A stretch of DNA of 28,906 nucleotides from the NCBI GenBank assembly GCA_036940085.1, contig JALLBK010001102.1:1-28906 (forward strand), in the 5' to 3' direction. Positions within the stretch are counted from its first letter, which is position 1. The number at the start of each line of letters is the position of its first letter. The position numbers and the translations under genes are program-made. The notes beneath the pieces are model-generated. The model saw only the letters and a program-made list of their open reading frames with translations, did not search any database and was not told the DNA's origin. Shown piece after piece: positions 10,201 through 22,786 of this stretch. The DNA is from Discostella pseudostelligera. Lineage: Eukaryota; Bacillariophyta; Thalassiosirophyceae; Thalassiosirales; Thalassiosiraceae.

Positions 10201-10451
10201 ATGGTTCAAGAAGAATAAGGAACGTTGCATGACGCTTATGAAAGAGCAGTGTCGTTCAGACGCAGCTGCTGCAGCCGGGGTGGAAATGGCACGGTGTGAG
10301 AGTACATTGAACGGTGTTTGTCGGCAGTTGGAGGATATGAAGTTGGAAAGCGATNGAAATGGCACGGTGTGAGAGTACATTGAACGGTGTTTGTCGGCAG
10401 TTGGAGGATATGAAGTTGGAAAGCGATGGTGCGAGGGCGGATCAACGTTGA
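7214..10451 (+). CDS. bZIP transcription factor with long Gln/Ser-rich N-terminus
   Basis: Exons are 7214-7436, 7571-9929 and 10030-10451, with GT-AG introns of 134 nt (phase 1) and 100 nt (phase 2). The basic region at about 9100-9180 (residue near 590) reads ARNRESARQSRRRKKELL and has the N-x7-R signature. Leucine follows at the correct nine-residue spacing and again seven later, but the next heptad positions are Glu and Ser, so the zipper is short. The preceding ~580 residues are Ser/Gln/His/Pro-rich, as in activation domains. Beyond the zipper are helical blocks (AHQYHFLRQAFLSPHNHFAI; LLEILTPTQTALYLEWFKKN) that suggest a conserved C-terminal region. The frame appears broken at the N (10355), but that N sits between two exact 72-nt copies. 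If 10355-10427 is treated as assembly duplication, the frame continues to the TGA at 10449-10451 and the product is about 976 aa. Confidence 0.85.
10283..10427. repeat. Exact 72-bp duplication around a single N: assembly join
   Basis: Bases 10283-10354 are repeated identically at 10356-10427, separated only by the N at 10355. An exact overlap flanking one ambiguous base is what two unmerged overlapping contig ends produce. The 73-base excess shifts the bZIP frame; ignoring it restores the open frame to a nearby stop. A real tandem duplication is much less likely. Confidence 0.9.
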
Positions 10452-10736
10452 TGTATTCAGCTATGGATGGATTGCAATAGTACCATCATCCGGAATTTTG
10501 AGAAGAGAGAATGGTGTTCATTTTGATCGAGAGTGAGAAGGATTGCTCAATTTTCGCTTCGATCTCGGATAGAGATCAATAATTTCGAGCATATCCTCTC
10601 CTCTAATTTATATTGTAACTTGTGTAAATATCTAATGTAAGGCTGATTGAATAACAATGTGACGACTTTTGTTGACTGCGTACGAAAGACCTTACTATCC
10701 AATGAATGTGGATGGTCGCGTTTGGTGATCATGTTC
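10452..10736. other. Convergent 3' intergenic region, bZIP and LRR1
   Basis: These 285 bases lie between the ends of two convergent genes. The sequence is AT-rich and presumably holds both 3' untranslated regions and polyadenylation sites. I see no gene or strong hairpin. Confidence 0.5.
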
Positions 10737-11619
10737 TCAGAGGAAGTAGGGCCATTCTACCAGTAGAAATGGCAATACGTTGGGAATGATTACAGCTGCA
10801 CCACAACTCATTCGAAGTTTCTGCATTTCCATGGCGCTGAGAGTGACATTCGGCTCCGAATGACCAAGTTCGAGTAGTTTGGATTTCCAAAGTGCAAGCT
10901 CCAACAACGTTGTGACACTCTGCAGCCGCACGTAGATTGTAAGCTTGGCATCAATACATCTGTAATGTCTCTCATAGCCGGTCGCAATGGAAGGAATGCC
11001 CTCGAGCATGTCAAGGATAGTGTTTCGCCATTTGCCTGCTTGTAGCATACCGAAGCGCTTTGCAATATCTTTTCTGACCAGGAAGGCAGACGTCGGCAAA
11101 GCGTATTTCGAAACACCTTGATTCCACCAAGTACAAAGTGAAGTTTCAGATACAAACTCTTCAACCTCATCAACAAACTTCACTTCCACCAACTTCGTGC
11201 AATTTATGAATACTGGAGTCAATGCGTCGACTACTGTGGATGGGATGATGTGAAATATCTGACCCCTAATCGTCTTCAACCCCTCATTCAGTTGTACATT
11301 TACCAAATTTGAGCAATGTTTAAAGGCTTCCCGTCCAATCATTCTGACAGTGGATGGCAGTGCGATGCTCTTTAGTGAAACGCACCTAAGAAATGCTTTG
11401 ATACCGATGTATGTCAATCCCTCGTTCAACTGTACATTCATCAAATTGGAGCAACCGGCGAATGCATTTTTCTCAATCTTTTCGACAGTTGTAGGAATTG
11501 TGATGCTCTCTAGTGAAATGCAACGTTTGAATGCCTCCGACTCAATTCTTTCCAACCCCTCACTGATATGTACGTGTTTCAACTTCTCACATTGGCAGAA
11601 AGCTCTTTGTCCGATCAAT

Positions 11620-13260
11620 TGAATAGTTGATGGTATTGTGATTGTCGCTAACAAGAAGCAACCTTTGAATGCACCATACTCAATCCTCTCCAAACCTTCG
11701 TTCAGTTCTATATGGATTAATTGTGCACATCCTTCAAATGCGCTGTCGCCAATCTTCTTGACAGTGGATGGCAATAGGATATTCTCTAGCGAGGTGCAAC
11801 CTTGGAATGCCCCATGCTCAATCGACTCCAAGCCTTCGTTCAATCCTATATGGGTTAATTTTGCGCATCCATGAAATGCGCTAGTACCAATCGTTTTGAC
11901 AGTGGATGGCAAAATGATCTTCTCTAGCGAGGTGCAACCTTTGAATGCACCATCCTCAATCCCCTCCAAGCCTTCGTTCCGTTGTACTAAATGGATTAAT
12001 TTTGCACATCCTTCAAATGCGCAGCTACCAATTTCGACAGTGGACGACGGCAATTTGATATTCTGTAGCGAGAAGCAACGGTTGAATGTGTGATGCTCAA
12101 TCATCTCCAAGCCTTTGTTCAGTTCTACATGGATTAATTTTCTGCATCCATAAAATGCGCTACTACCAATCGTTTTGACAGTTGATGGTAATATAATATT
12201 CTGTAGCGAGACGCAACGGTTGAATGTATCATGTTCCATCCTCTCTAAGCCTTTGTTTAGTCCTATATGGAGTAATTTCGTGCATCCTTCAAATGCGCTA
12301 CTGCCAATCATTTTGACAGTGGACGGAAATATGATCCTCTGTAGCAAGATGCAACCTTGGAATGCCTGGCCATCAATCCTTTCCAAGCCTTCGTTCAGTT
12401 CTATATGGATTAATTGTGCGCATCCTTCAAATGCGCCAGTACCAATCTTATTGACAGTGGACAGCAATATGATATTCAGTAGCGAGCTGCAACCTTTGAA
12501 TGCACCATAAATCCTCTTCAAGCCTTCGTTCAGTTCTACATTGATTAATTTTGTGCATCCAGAAAATGCACTACTATCAATCGTTTTGATAGTGGACGGC
12601 AAAATGATATTCTGTAGCGAGAAGCAACCTTTGAATGCACCATCCTCAATCCTCTCCAAACCTTCGTTCAGTTCTATATGGGTTAATTGTGCGCATACTT
12701 CAAATGCGCAGCTACCAATCGTTTTAACAGTGGACGGCAACAGGATATTCTCTAGCGATGTGCAACCTTGGAATGCCCCATCCTCAATCGACTCCAAGCC
12801 TTCGTTCAGTTCTAACGGAGTAATTTTGCGCATCCATGAAATGCGCTAGTACCAATCGTTTTGACAGTGGACGGAAAATGATCTTCTCTAAAGAGGTGTA
12901 ACCTTGGAACGCGAGGTGTAACCTTGGAACGCCCCAATCTCGATCGACTCCAAGCCTTTGTTCAGTTCTAAATGGATTAATTTTGCGCATCCAGAAAATG
13001 CGCCAGTGCCAATCTTTTAGACAGTTGATGGCAATATGATATTCTCTAGCGAGGTGCAACCGCTGAATGCCCCATCCTCAATCCTCTCCAAGCCTTCGTT
13101 CAGTTCTACATGGATTAATTTTCTACATCCAGAAAATGCGCAGCTACCAATCGTTTTGACAGTGGACGGCAATATGATATTCTCTAGCGATGTGCATTCT
13201 TCAAATGCTAAATCTTCAATGCACATCAATCCTTCATGAAGTTTCACACTTATCAAGTGA
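11620..13260 (-). repeat. ~138-bp tandem array inside LRR1
   Basis: The anchor ACAGTGG (plus strand, with minor variants) recurs at 11761, 11899, 12037, 12178, 12316, 12454, 12589, 12727, 12864, 13021 and 13159. Spacings are 138, 138, 141, 138, 138, 135, 138, 137, 157 and 138. Each 138-bp unit encodes 46 aa, which is two 23-residue LRR_5 repeats. The spacings that are not multiples of three (137 and 157) locate the broken segment. Strong similarity between units indicates recent expansion or gene conversion. Confidence 0.85.
12893..12932. repeat. 20-bp tandem duplication in LRR1
   Basis: GAGGTGTAACCTTGGAACGC is present twice in a row, at 12893-12912 and 12913-12932. Twenty is not a multiple of three, so the duplication shifts the reading frame. 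Two single-base losses in the flanking units make the net change +18. Confidence 0.9.
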
Positions 13261-13398
13261 GTACAACCCATGAACGAGTCCTCTTCAATTACTTGAACAG
13301 TTGGATCAATTATGACATGAGTTGCATGATGCAGTTTTGCTCTCTTCGGAGGAGGACCACAAAAAATGGTACACGTCGTTGGGTAGATTCTTGTCCAT

Positions 13399-13733
13399 GA
13401 TGGATTTTAAATAATTGAAATTGATGATCTGCGCAGTTGTCTATGTTGCCCTGGGGTCGTACCCACTCAGTGTCAGGATGACGGTGCTCGCTTAGTATGG
13501 TATTCTAATGCTGTTGCGGCTTTTTGTCTTGGCTTCGGCGCAGGCTTCGGCCGCCATCGTCATTGGTCTGTTGGCTTGCGCCAAAACATGAAAACCCTCC
13601 ACTTGGATCTTTCTTCCCGCCAAATCAAAACTCTTCCGACGTACAGGCAACTGAAACGGAGAGCCACCGGCGGCGTCCGGCGTCGATCGTCGTACGGCGT
13701 CGTCAGCAGTCGGCAGCATGATGTGTACCGACC
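13399..13733. promoter_or_regulatory. Divergent promoter region of LRR1 and the DUF4460-like gene
   Basis: This 335-base region holds no recognisable gene. It contains TTGCGCCAAAA at 13576-13586, close to the canonical E2F consensus, and TTCCCGCCAAA at 13614-13624, the form shared with other promoters here. Both lie 110-160 bases upstream of the ATG at 13734. Confidence 0.5.
13576..13624 (-). promoter_or_regulatory. Two E2F-like sites
   Basis: TTGCGCCAAAA (13576-13586) and TTCCCGCCAAA (13614-13624) lie in the same orientation, 38 bases apart start to start. Binding is inferred from consensus only. Confidence 0.5.
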
Positions 13734-16109
13734 ATGACCATGGCCATGGTGCTGCTACCACCCTCCTACCGTCTTGTCACGCGCGCTGCCCCTGTTAGAG
13801 GAATAATACGGAGGAGGAAAAGCCATGGCGCCATCGCTGCTGCTGCTCATGATGGCTTCATTGCACCATCGTTGACAAAAAGTAATGGACTCCAGCTCCA
13901 GCGGAGCGCGAGTGCGGGTGGTTTTCCTGCCGATGCCAACAGCCCACTTCTGCATCCTTCTTCTCAGTCTTCATCATCGACGTTAGCATCCGCGAGAACT
14001 ACAATCTTCGATTATCACATCGTCCACTTCTCGTTTTCACATCAGAGTGTTGCTTCATCTGCATCTGTTGCTGCTGCTGCACGTGCACGGCAATCACTGT
14101 CCCTGCCATCACTGCCAACGTCAATACTGTCAACTCGTCGTCAATCATTCATCATCCAGAAGCACCCATACTCCTGCATTCGTCCATTCTCAACATCATC
14201 TTTCGATGCATCTACCTCCCAACAACAAAAACAACAACAACTTTCATTAAAGAAGGCCATTCGCCCCTTTTTACGAGCCTGCCATCCCGATGCATCATCA
14301 TTCGTTGCATCGTCCACAAACAACAATAGCGGCGACAACAGGACCAATGCATCATCCCATCATGCCAAAGAGGTGAATCTGCGTGCTGTACAAACCATGA
14401 ATGGATTGGTGGACAGTTTGGACATTTTAATTGGTCGGTGCACACCTCCCTCGTATTACAACTACGACAACTACAACAACAATATCAAATCCAGCACGAC
14501 AACAATTGGTCCCTTGCCAGAACTAAAGTCACGATATGAAATTGAGTTTATATTGCCCCCCACTAATGTCAACAAGGATGATGAGAGGAAGGGCAGAAAG
14601 AGGAAGAAGAATATCGATGACAAAGTGGCATTGACCTTACGTTCCATTACCATCACATTTCCTGAATATTTGCGATCCAATGTCAAGCGATGGGCATTGA
14701 CATCGTTCCACTACCGCCGTGATGATGATGGAGTAATCCTCGCCGAACCACCAACTCCTCAAGAGGAGGAGGCGTATCGAACAGCCATACAGTTGCGAGA
14801 ACATGCTCTATTGGAATTTGGACGATTGTTAAGTATTGCGGGGATGAAGATGCCTGCTGATTCTTCTGGTCCAACTACTTCCTCGGAATCATCATGGGGT
14901 AGTCGACGGAAGGAGGAGAATCAATGGACATTGACTGATCATTTTTTGCATGAGTTGGGCATAGATCCAATGGAAGAAGTAGCACCAGGAGTAGTAAATT
15001 CATCGTCTCCTCTTTCCGGTGCTTACTTTGGTAGAACACAATCTCGACCAACACCACCAAAACAATCATCACCATCTCAACCACCCACCTACTCCCATCC
15101 ACAATTACAACAACAACGTACTGCATTCATCAATTCCATCCCGTGGAATCGATTTGCACTAGACTACGAAAATGCCTACAATGATGCACAAGCGGATTGG
15201 ATTACTAATCGATTAAATTTGTACAATGTCAATACCCTCGAGGGACGGGAACGGAGGGAACAGATGGTGAGTTCGATTTGTGGTAGAGCACGGATAGTAA
15301 CATGTCACCATGGCGACGAAATTTCTGGAGAGAAAGAGAAAGTCAACGAGGACATACCCGAGGGATTAGATGTTATCGCACAACTCGTGGCCATTCGTCG
15401 TCTATCGCTGTTACTCTACGATAATTTTGATCATCTACAGATGGAGAGGATGGGTCGAATGTGGGAACGTTTGGTGATTGTGTTCACCCCACCCCGAACA
15501 AACAGAAGACGACGGGAGAGTAGAAGTATTGGTAGTAGTCATGGCACCAACGCATTATCGTTGTCGTCGTCGCCGGTTCATCGGGTGAGAGAGGATGGTA
15601 CTCCAATGCGCCGCAATCCCGGTAGAAAGCTAACGAAGTGGGAACGACGGAAGAGACATCGCGAGAAGATGATGCCAGTAAGTCGGGGGTGGATGAGACA
15701 CATTGCCAACAATCTTCTTGGCAACAGGAAGATGATACAAGGAGGTGGCAGTGGAGGAGAGTATGCTATAGAAGGATTTGACAAAGCCACGGACGATGGC
15801 TCTTCCTCTACCACCACCAATAACACAAACTCTGCCTCATCTCCTTCATCCTTACCTTACATGTCAGAGTCTGGGTTCAAATTCTCGTATGGGACAACCT
15901 CCGATCAAAGTGTAGGCCATGTGACAGCGTACATTCCCATTGACTTTCGGGATGGAGAGCTTGTTCGACAGTTGTACACACATGTCTACGATTATTTCGA
16001 CAATTGCTGCGGTCATGTTGGGTTTTTGAAGTACGGTGCGGATGGAGATATTCGTGCCAATTTTGAAGGACGAAGAGGGGTGGCGGTTGGTGGTGCTACT
16101 GTTGGATGA
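13734..16109 (+). CDS. DUF4460 / TCAIM-like protein, probably organellar
   Basis: Single-exon frame of 791 aa. The N-terminal ~50 residues are Arg-rich with few acidic residues, consistent with a mitochondrial presequence. Near residue 168, LKKAIRPFLRACHPDA, followed by KEVNLRAVQTMNGLVDSLDI, resembles the DUF4460 domain of TCAIM proteins ('LRPFxxAVHPD...VNxxSLxxLNxYL'), which is J-domain-like with an HPD motif. Later blocks include RFALDYENAYNDAQADWITN (residues ~480-500) and a C-terminal segment GHVTAYIPIDFRDGELVRQL that may correspond to the second TCAIM region (DUF4461). Low-complexity Ser/Asn/Arg inserts separate these. In mammals TCAIM is mitochondrial; the ancestral role is unclear. The name is provisional because the match covers short blocks. 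It lies between the two LRR genes and is divergent from LRR1. Confidence 0.6.
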   Translation: MTMAMVLLPPSYRLVTRAAPVRGIIRRRKSHGAIAAAAHDGFIAPSLTKSNGLQLQRSASAGGFPADANSPLLHPSSQSSSSTLASARTTIFDYHIVHFSFSHQSVASSASVAAAARARQSLSLPSLPTSILSTRRQSFIIQKHPYSCIRPFSTSSFDASTSQQQKQQQLSLKKAIRPFLRACHPDASSFVASSTNNNSGDNRTNASSHHAKEVNLRAVQTMNGLVDSLDILIGRCTPPSYYNYDNYNNNIKSSTTTIGPLPELKSRYEIEFILPPTNVNKDDERKGRKRKKNIDDKVALTLRSITITFPEYLRSNVKRWALTSFHYRRDDDGVILAEPPTPQEEEAYRTAIQLREHALLEFGRLLSIAGMKMPADSSGPTTSSESSWGSRRKEENQWTLTDHFLHELGIDPMEEVAPGVVNSSSPLSGAYFGRTQSRPTPPKQSSPSQPPTYSHPQLQQQRTAFINSIPWNRFALDYENAYNDAQADWITNRLNLYNVNTLEGRERREQMVSSICGRARIVTCHHGDEISGEKEKVNEDIPEGLDVIAQLVAIRRLSLLLYDNFDHLQMERMGRMWERLVIVFTPPRTNRRRRESRSIGSSHGTNALSLSSSPVHRVREDGTPMRRNPGRKLTKWERRKRHREKMMPVSRGWMRHIANNLLGNRKMIQGGGSGGEYAIEGFDKATDDGSSSTTTNNTNSASSPSSLPYMSESGFKFSYGTTSDQSVGHVTAYIPIDFRDGELVRQLYTHVYDYFDNCCGHVGFLKYGADGDIRANFEGRRGVAVGGATVG

Positions 16110-16279
16110 CGAGGAGTGGGTTCTCCTTACTTTTTGTTCTAGGTATGTCGTCACCTTGTTAGCTACTCTTGGAAGTTGAGATCATTACTCCATAAGATAA
16201 ATGGTACTTCACACTATTATCGATGCAATATTATTTCTACACTGGTAAATAATGAATGTCTGATGATCAACCAAGATTA

Positions 16280-17480
16280 TTATTGCAATAGGAATGCCAA
16301 CACTTTCGGAATTACAGCTTCAGCACCGCAAATCATTCGGAATTTTTGCATTTCCACGGCACTGCACTTGCCATCCCTGTCCGGGTGATCCCGTTCTAAT
16401 GCTAGTCTGGATTTCCAAATCGCAAGTTCCAACAGTGTGGTGATATCCTTCAACCATTCGAAGTCCTTAAGCTTAACATGAATAGAATCATAATATTCCG
16501 ATAAATCATCGTGCGCGATGGAAGGAATGCGGTCGAGTATACCAAGGAGATTGTTTCGCATTTTTCTGGAATCTAGGTCATCAAGACGCTTCAAAATATC
16601 ACGTTCGATCAAGGAGTAAAACGTCGGCAAAGCATACTTCGAGGCACCCTGATTCCACCAAGTTCGTAGTGGCGTTTCAGAGAGAAACTCTTCAATGTCA
16701 TCATCGAACCTCACTGTCTCCAAACTCGTGCTGTTTTCGACTATATCAAGAGAAACTACTTTATCCACTGTAGATTGGATAGTCAGTCGCCTGAGCGAGT
16801 TGCAGCTGTTAAATGCCTCACTGTGCATCTTTGCCAACTTCTCATGTACAAGTATATGCTCCAATGCCCCGTAGCCTTTGAAGGCATGCCGCCAAATTAA
16901 TTTGACAGTGGATGGAAATGTGATTTGATTAAGTGACACGCATCCACTGAATGCCATCAGTTTGATCTCCTCCAATCCCTCGTTCAGTTGTACATTCACC
17001 AACTTATGGCAATCTTCAAATGCATTTTTCTCAACCTTTTTGACAGTGGAGGGAATTGTGATAGTCGGCAGTGAAACGCACCCATGAAATGCACCCAACC
17101 CAATTTGTTCTAACCCCTCGTTCAGTTGTACATTGACCAATTGAGCAGTTGTAAAATGCACGATATTCAATAATCCTCAGCCCCACGTTGAGTTGCATTG
17201 TGGTCAATTTTCGGCAATTCTCAAATGCATGCCGTTTGATAGCTGTGAGAGTGGAAGGTAGTGCGATGCTCGATAGTGATTCGCAATTGAAGAAAGCATG
17301 TCCTTGAATGCACTGTAACCCCTCGTTCAGCTGCACACATGTAAACTTGATGCAATCCATGAACGATTTCTCTTCAATTTCTTGAACAGTGGAATCGAAT
17401 TGGACATGAGTGGCATTCAGTAATTTGTCTTTGTCCTCGTTTGAACTAGGTGGGCCGCCACAATATAGTGGAAGACGCAT
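16280..17480 (-). pseudogene. Second LRR_5 gene with one frameshift (LRR2)
   Basis: Two frames make one gene. From ATG 17480, the first encodes MRLPLYCGGPPSSNEDKDKL, an ATHVQFDSTVQEIEEKSFMDC opening and three to four LRR_5 repeats. Near 17140-17155 the repeat sequence AFYNCS...LVNVQLNEGLE continues in another frame to the stop at 16280. The missing spacing in that repeat fits a loss of about two bases (or a one-base gain); the sequence gives no good splice pair for an intron. The end carries the same C-terminal domain as LRR1 (LRTWWNQGASKYALP; LLELAIWKSRL; CGAEAVIPKVL). Without the shift the product would be roughly 400 aa. Fewer repeats and lower repeat identity than LRR1 suggest an older arrangement. 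It could be an intact gene with a sequencing error. It diverges from the ArfGAP gene. Confidence 0.7.
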
Positions 17481-20961
<3,481 letters not shown>

Positions 20962-21293
20962 ATTAGTTACTGCGCCTCATTATGAATAGAAATTAACGAA
21001 GGACGCTAATAGTGAAGATTAGTGACCCCACTACTACATATAAAGTACCGCTCGCATCACATTGTCAGATAACTCCTTCTCCCACACTGCGTACCGAGTA
21101 GTGTTATCTCCATTCTGTTTTCAGTATCAGTGTCCCCTCTTCCTCGCAAAATCTACTCACGATCATATATATCTACACCTTACATGCGAGATCCCCCCCT
21201 CGAATTTAAGTTGTTGCTGTTGCTGTTGCTGCTGTAGTTCTTGCGTAACCTCCTCCCCCGCCACTTTTACGCCCCAATCCCCAATGTACGTCT
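20962..21293. other. Convergent 3' intergenic region with CTG/TTG microsatellite
   Basis: This 332-base region lies between the ends of the ArfGAP and membrane-protein genes. It holds a TTG/CTG triplet run at about 21211-21234 and pyrimidine-rich flanks. No supported coding sequence is seen. Confidence 0.5.
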
Positions 21294-22232
21294 CTAAACA
21301 TCGAAGAAATCATTATTTTTCGAGGCTGGATCAAACGACGGTGGTTGTATCTTTCCGCCCTTACCCCTATTCCCGCTACTATTCACACTTCCACCACCTA
21401 AACCGTTGTCATCATCATTATTATGATGTATTTCATTCTCCAATTCTCGAATAAAATTCAACCCTCCCCCGGCAGGCGAAAACACAATTTTCAATCTAGG
21501 ACAACGCAATGGACCAATACTCCGCTCTGGCCGTCCCGCCGATCGTGGCCATGCCCAAAATGGTGTCGAGGGAACACTGGTTAATATTGCCACACCATCC
21601 GTGGGGTTGGTCAATAATCCCCGATGGGGCAATAATGCAAAGGAGCAAATGCCACATGTGCCACTGAGTCGATGTATGCCAACAATTTTATCATAGGGAA
21701 TGTCTAATTCTACATTGCCAATCCAGAAACGTAGTCCACCATCGGTGGTAATGTCGACACAACGAACGGAATTGTACCAAAACCAGGCCACGGCGAAGAG
21801 ATTACCAATGGAGATGGAAAGGACGGTGCCGTGTGCACCGAGGGGGACGGCGCAAATGAGAACGGCGACAAAGGCTGCTTCGAGGAGGAAGAAGCGTAGT
21901 TTGAATGCTATTTAATTGTTGGTTTGTTGCGATGGATGATGGAGTTTGTGTGCATTTGAGCGTGGGATATTATTTGTGTATCGAATAAAAAAAATGAGAG
22001 GCTCAATATGGTAGCAAGCATCAAATAAAAATCATCATCAGAAAAAATACGCGTCAAGGCAGCAAAGGGGAAACTCACCAAATGAAAAGGGAGCCGATGT
22101 AAAACTTAATAATACTGATCCATCATCGGTAACATACGTCAATGTTTGTGCAATGAGGAGGGGGTCGTCGGGGTCGACTACCGGTGGGGGTAAATTTAAC
22201 CCCACTTGTTGTTGACCATTCGATTCATACAT
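21294..22232 (-). CDS. Unknown two-span membrane protein with soluble C-terminal domain
   Basis: Two exons on the minus strand, 22232-22079 and 21907-21294, with a 171-nt phase-1 GT-AG intron (donor GTGAGT), give 255 aa. The N-terminal 51 residues contain a short Pro/Asp-rich stretch and YVTDDGSVLLSFTSAPFSF. Exon 2 begins with two hydrophobic spans (RFFLLEAAFVAVLICAVPLG; VLSISIGNLFAVAWFWYNSV). They are followed by a beta-rich-looking domain (GGLRFWIGNVELDIPYDKIV, GTCGICSFALLPHRGLL, CPRLKIVFSPAGGGLNFIRE) and a Gly/Asn-rich tail. The layout, two spans then a compact domain of alternating strands, resembles membrane-tethered PH-like proteins, but I see no diagnostic motif. Splicing is needed: the second frame has no ATG before the membrane segment. 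The gene diverges from the MAN1-like gene. Confidence 0.75.
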
Positions 22233-22786
22233 TGCTCAATTATTGGTTTGTTTATATTGCCTTCGATGATTGGTGGAGGAGGGAGTATCGTAGTCTCTAC
22301 TATGGGGGGGTATCGGTAGCACTTCTACTTTAGGTGAGCGACGACGACCGACGCGAGGGCAGCTTCGTCATTGCCGCCGCAGTTTTTTGCTTTTTGGCTG
22401 TTGGAGCTTGTTTGTTGTGGCGGTCAGTGCGTGCATGCCCAGCTACCTAGTAGGAGGCTATGATAATTAAGTTAATGTTGCGTGAAGACAAATAACGAAT
22501 CCTTTCTTGTCGCAGCAGACAATTCGAGTCATTACGCGATAGACTCGTGGAACCAAGGTACCGCGACAACCTTATTCTACTAAAACTACTGTGGCAGTCA
22601 CAGAACTCTAAAGAATTGCACAATGACAAAAGGAATACCGCTGCAGTCTGAATCGCTCGTAGCACCGGCACCCCGCACAGCGCACAAACCAAAATCGAAA
22701 CCAACTGCATGCACTGCATGCATTGAAATTATTATTATTCAACAGTCAACAACAACGATCACCACCAACCACCATCCCCAATCATC
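22233..22786. promoter_or_regulatory. Divergent promoter region of the membrane-protein and MAN1-like genes
   Basis: This 554-base region has no supported gene. Unlike the other divergent regions it lacks a CCCGCC/GGCGGG core. A repeated TGCATGCACTGCATGCATTG-type stretch lies near 22706-22725. Both 5' untranslated regions must lie within it. Confidence 0.45.

Larger units (their letters stand above)
10737..13398 (-). pseudogene. LRR_5/BspA-type leucine-rich repeat gene, 5' third disrupted (LRR1)
   Basis: The intact part is a 698-aa frame (12833-10737) of LRR_5-type repeats, typically LNEGLERIEDGAFKGC followed by SLxNIxLPSTVKTIGxxAF. It ends in about 135 residues of non-repeat sequence with WWNQGVSKYALP and LLELALWKSKL. 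LRR_5 repeats are protein-interaction solenoids; no specific function can be assigned. Upstream, repeats continue in 13271-13020 in the same frame, but 12820-13020 contains a TAA (13019-13017), a 20-bp tandem duplication and two single-base losses. A further upstream block (CGPPPKRAKLHHATH) matches the start of LRR2 but is out of frame with the likely ATG at 13398-13396. Either this is a decaying gene, possibly still expressed from the ATG at 12833, or the assembly is poor here. No introns are needed elsewhere. Confidence 0.7.

Noticed and set aside
10355..10451. Frameshifted bZIP pseudogene
   Set aside because: The disruption consists solely of an exact 72-bp overlap plus one N, which fits an assembly join better than mutation.
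11350..13239. Chain of plus-strand open frames opposite the LRR1 array
   Set aside because: They arise because the antisense of the 138-bp repeat lacks stops in one frame. Repeated NAPSSILSKPSF-type peptides are shadows of the LRR consensus and carry no start context or other domain.
11620..13260. CRISPR-like array
   Set aside because: Regular spacing exists, but units are 138 bp, fully repeated without unique spacers, and encode LRR_5 repeats.
22700..22730. TGCATGCACTGCATGCATTG stretch as a hairpin terminator or RNA element
   Set aside because: It is a short repeat of overlapping TGCATGCA palindromes in a promoter region, with no extended stem or conserved RNA features.
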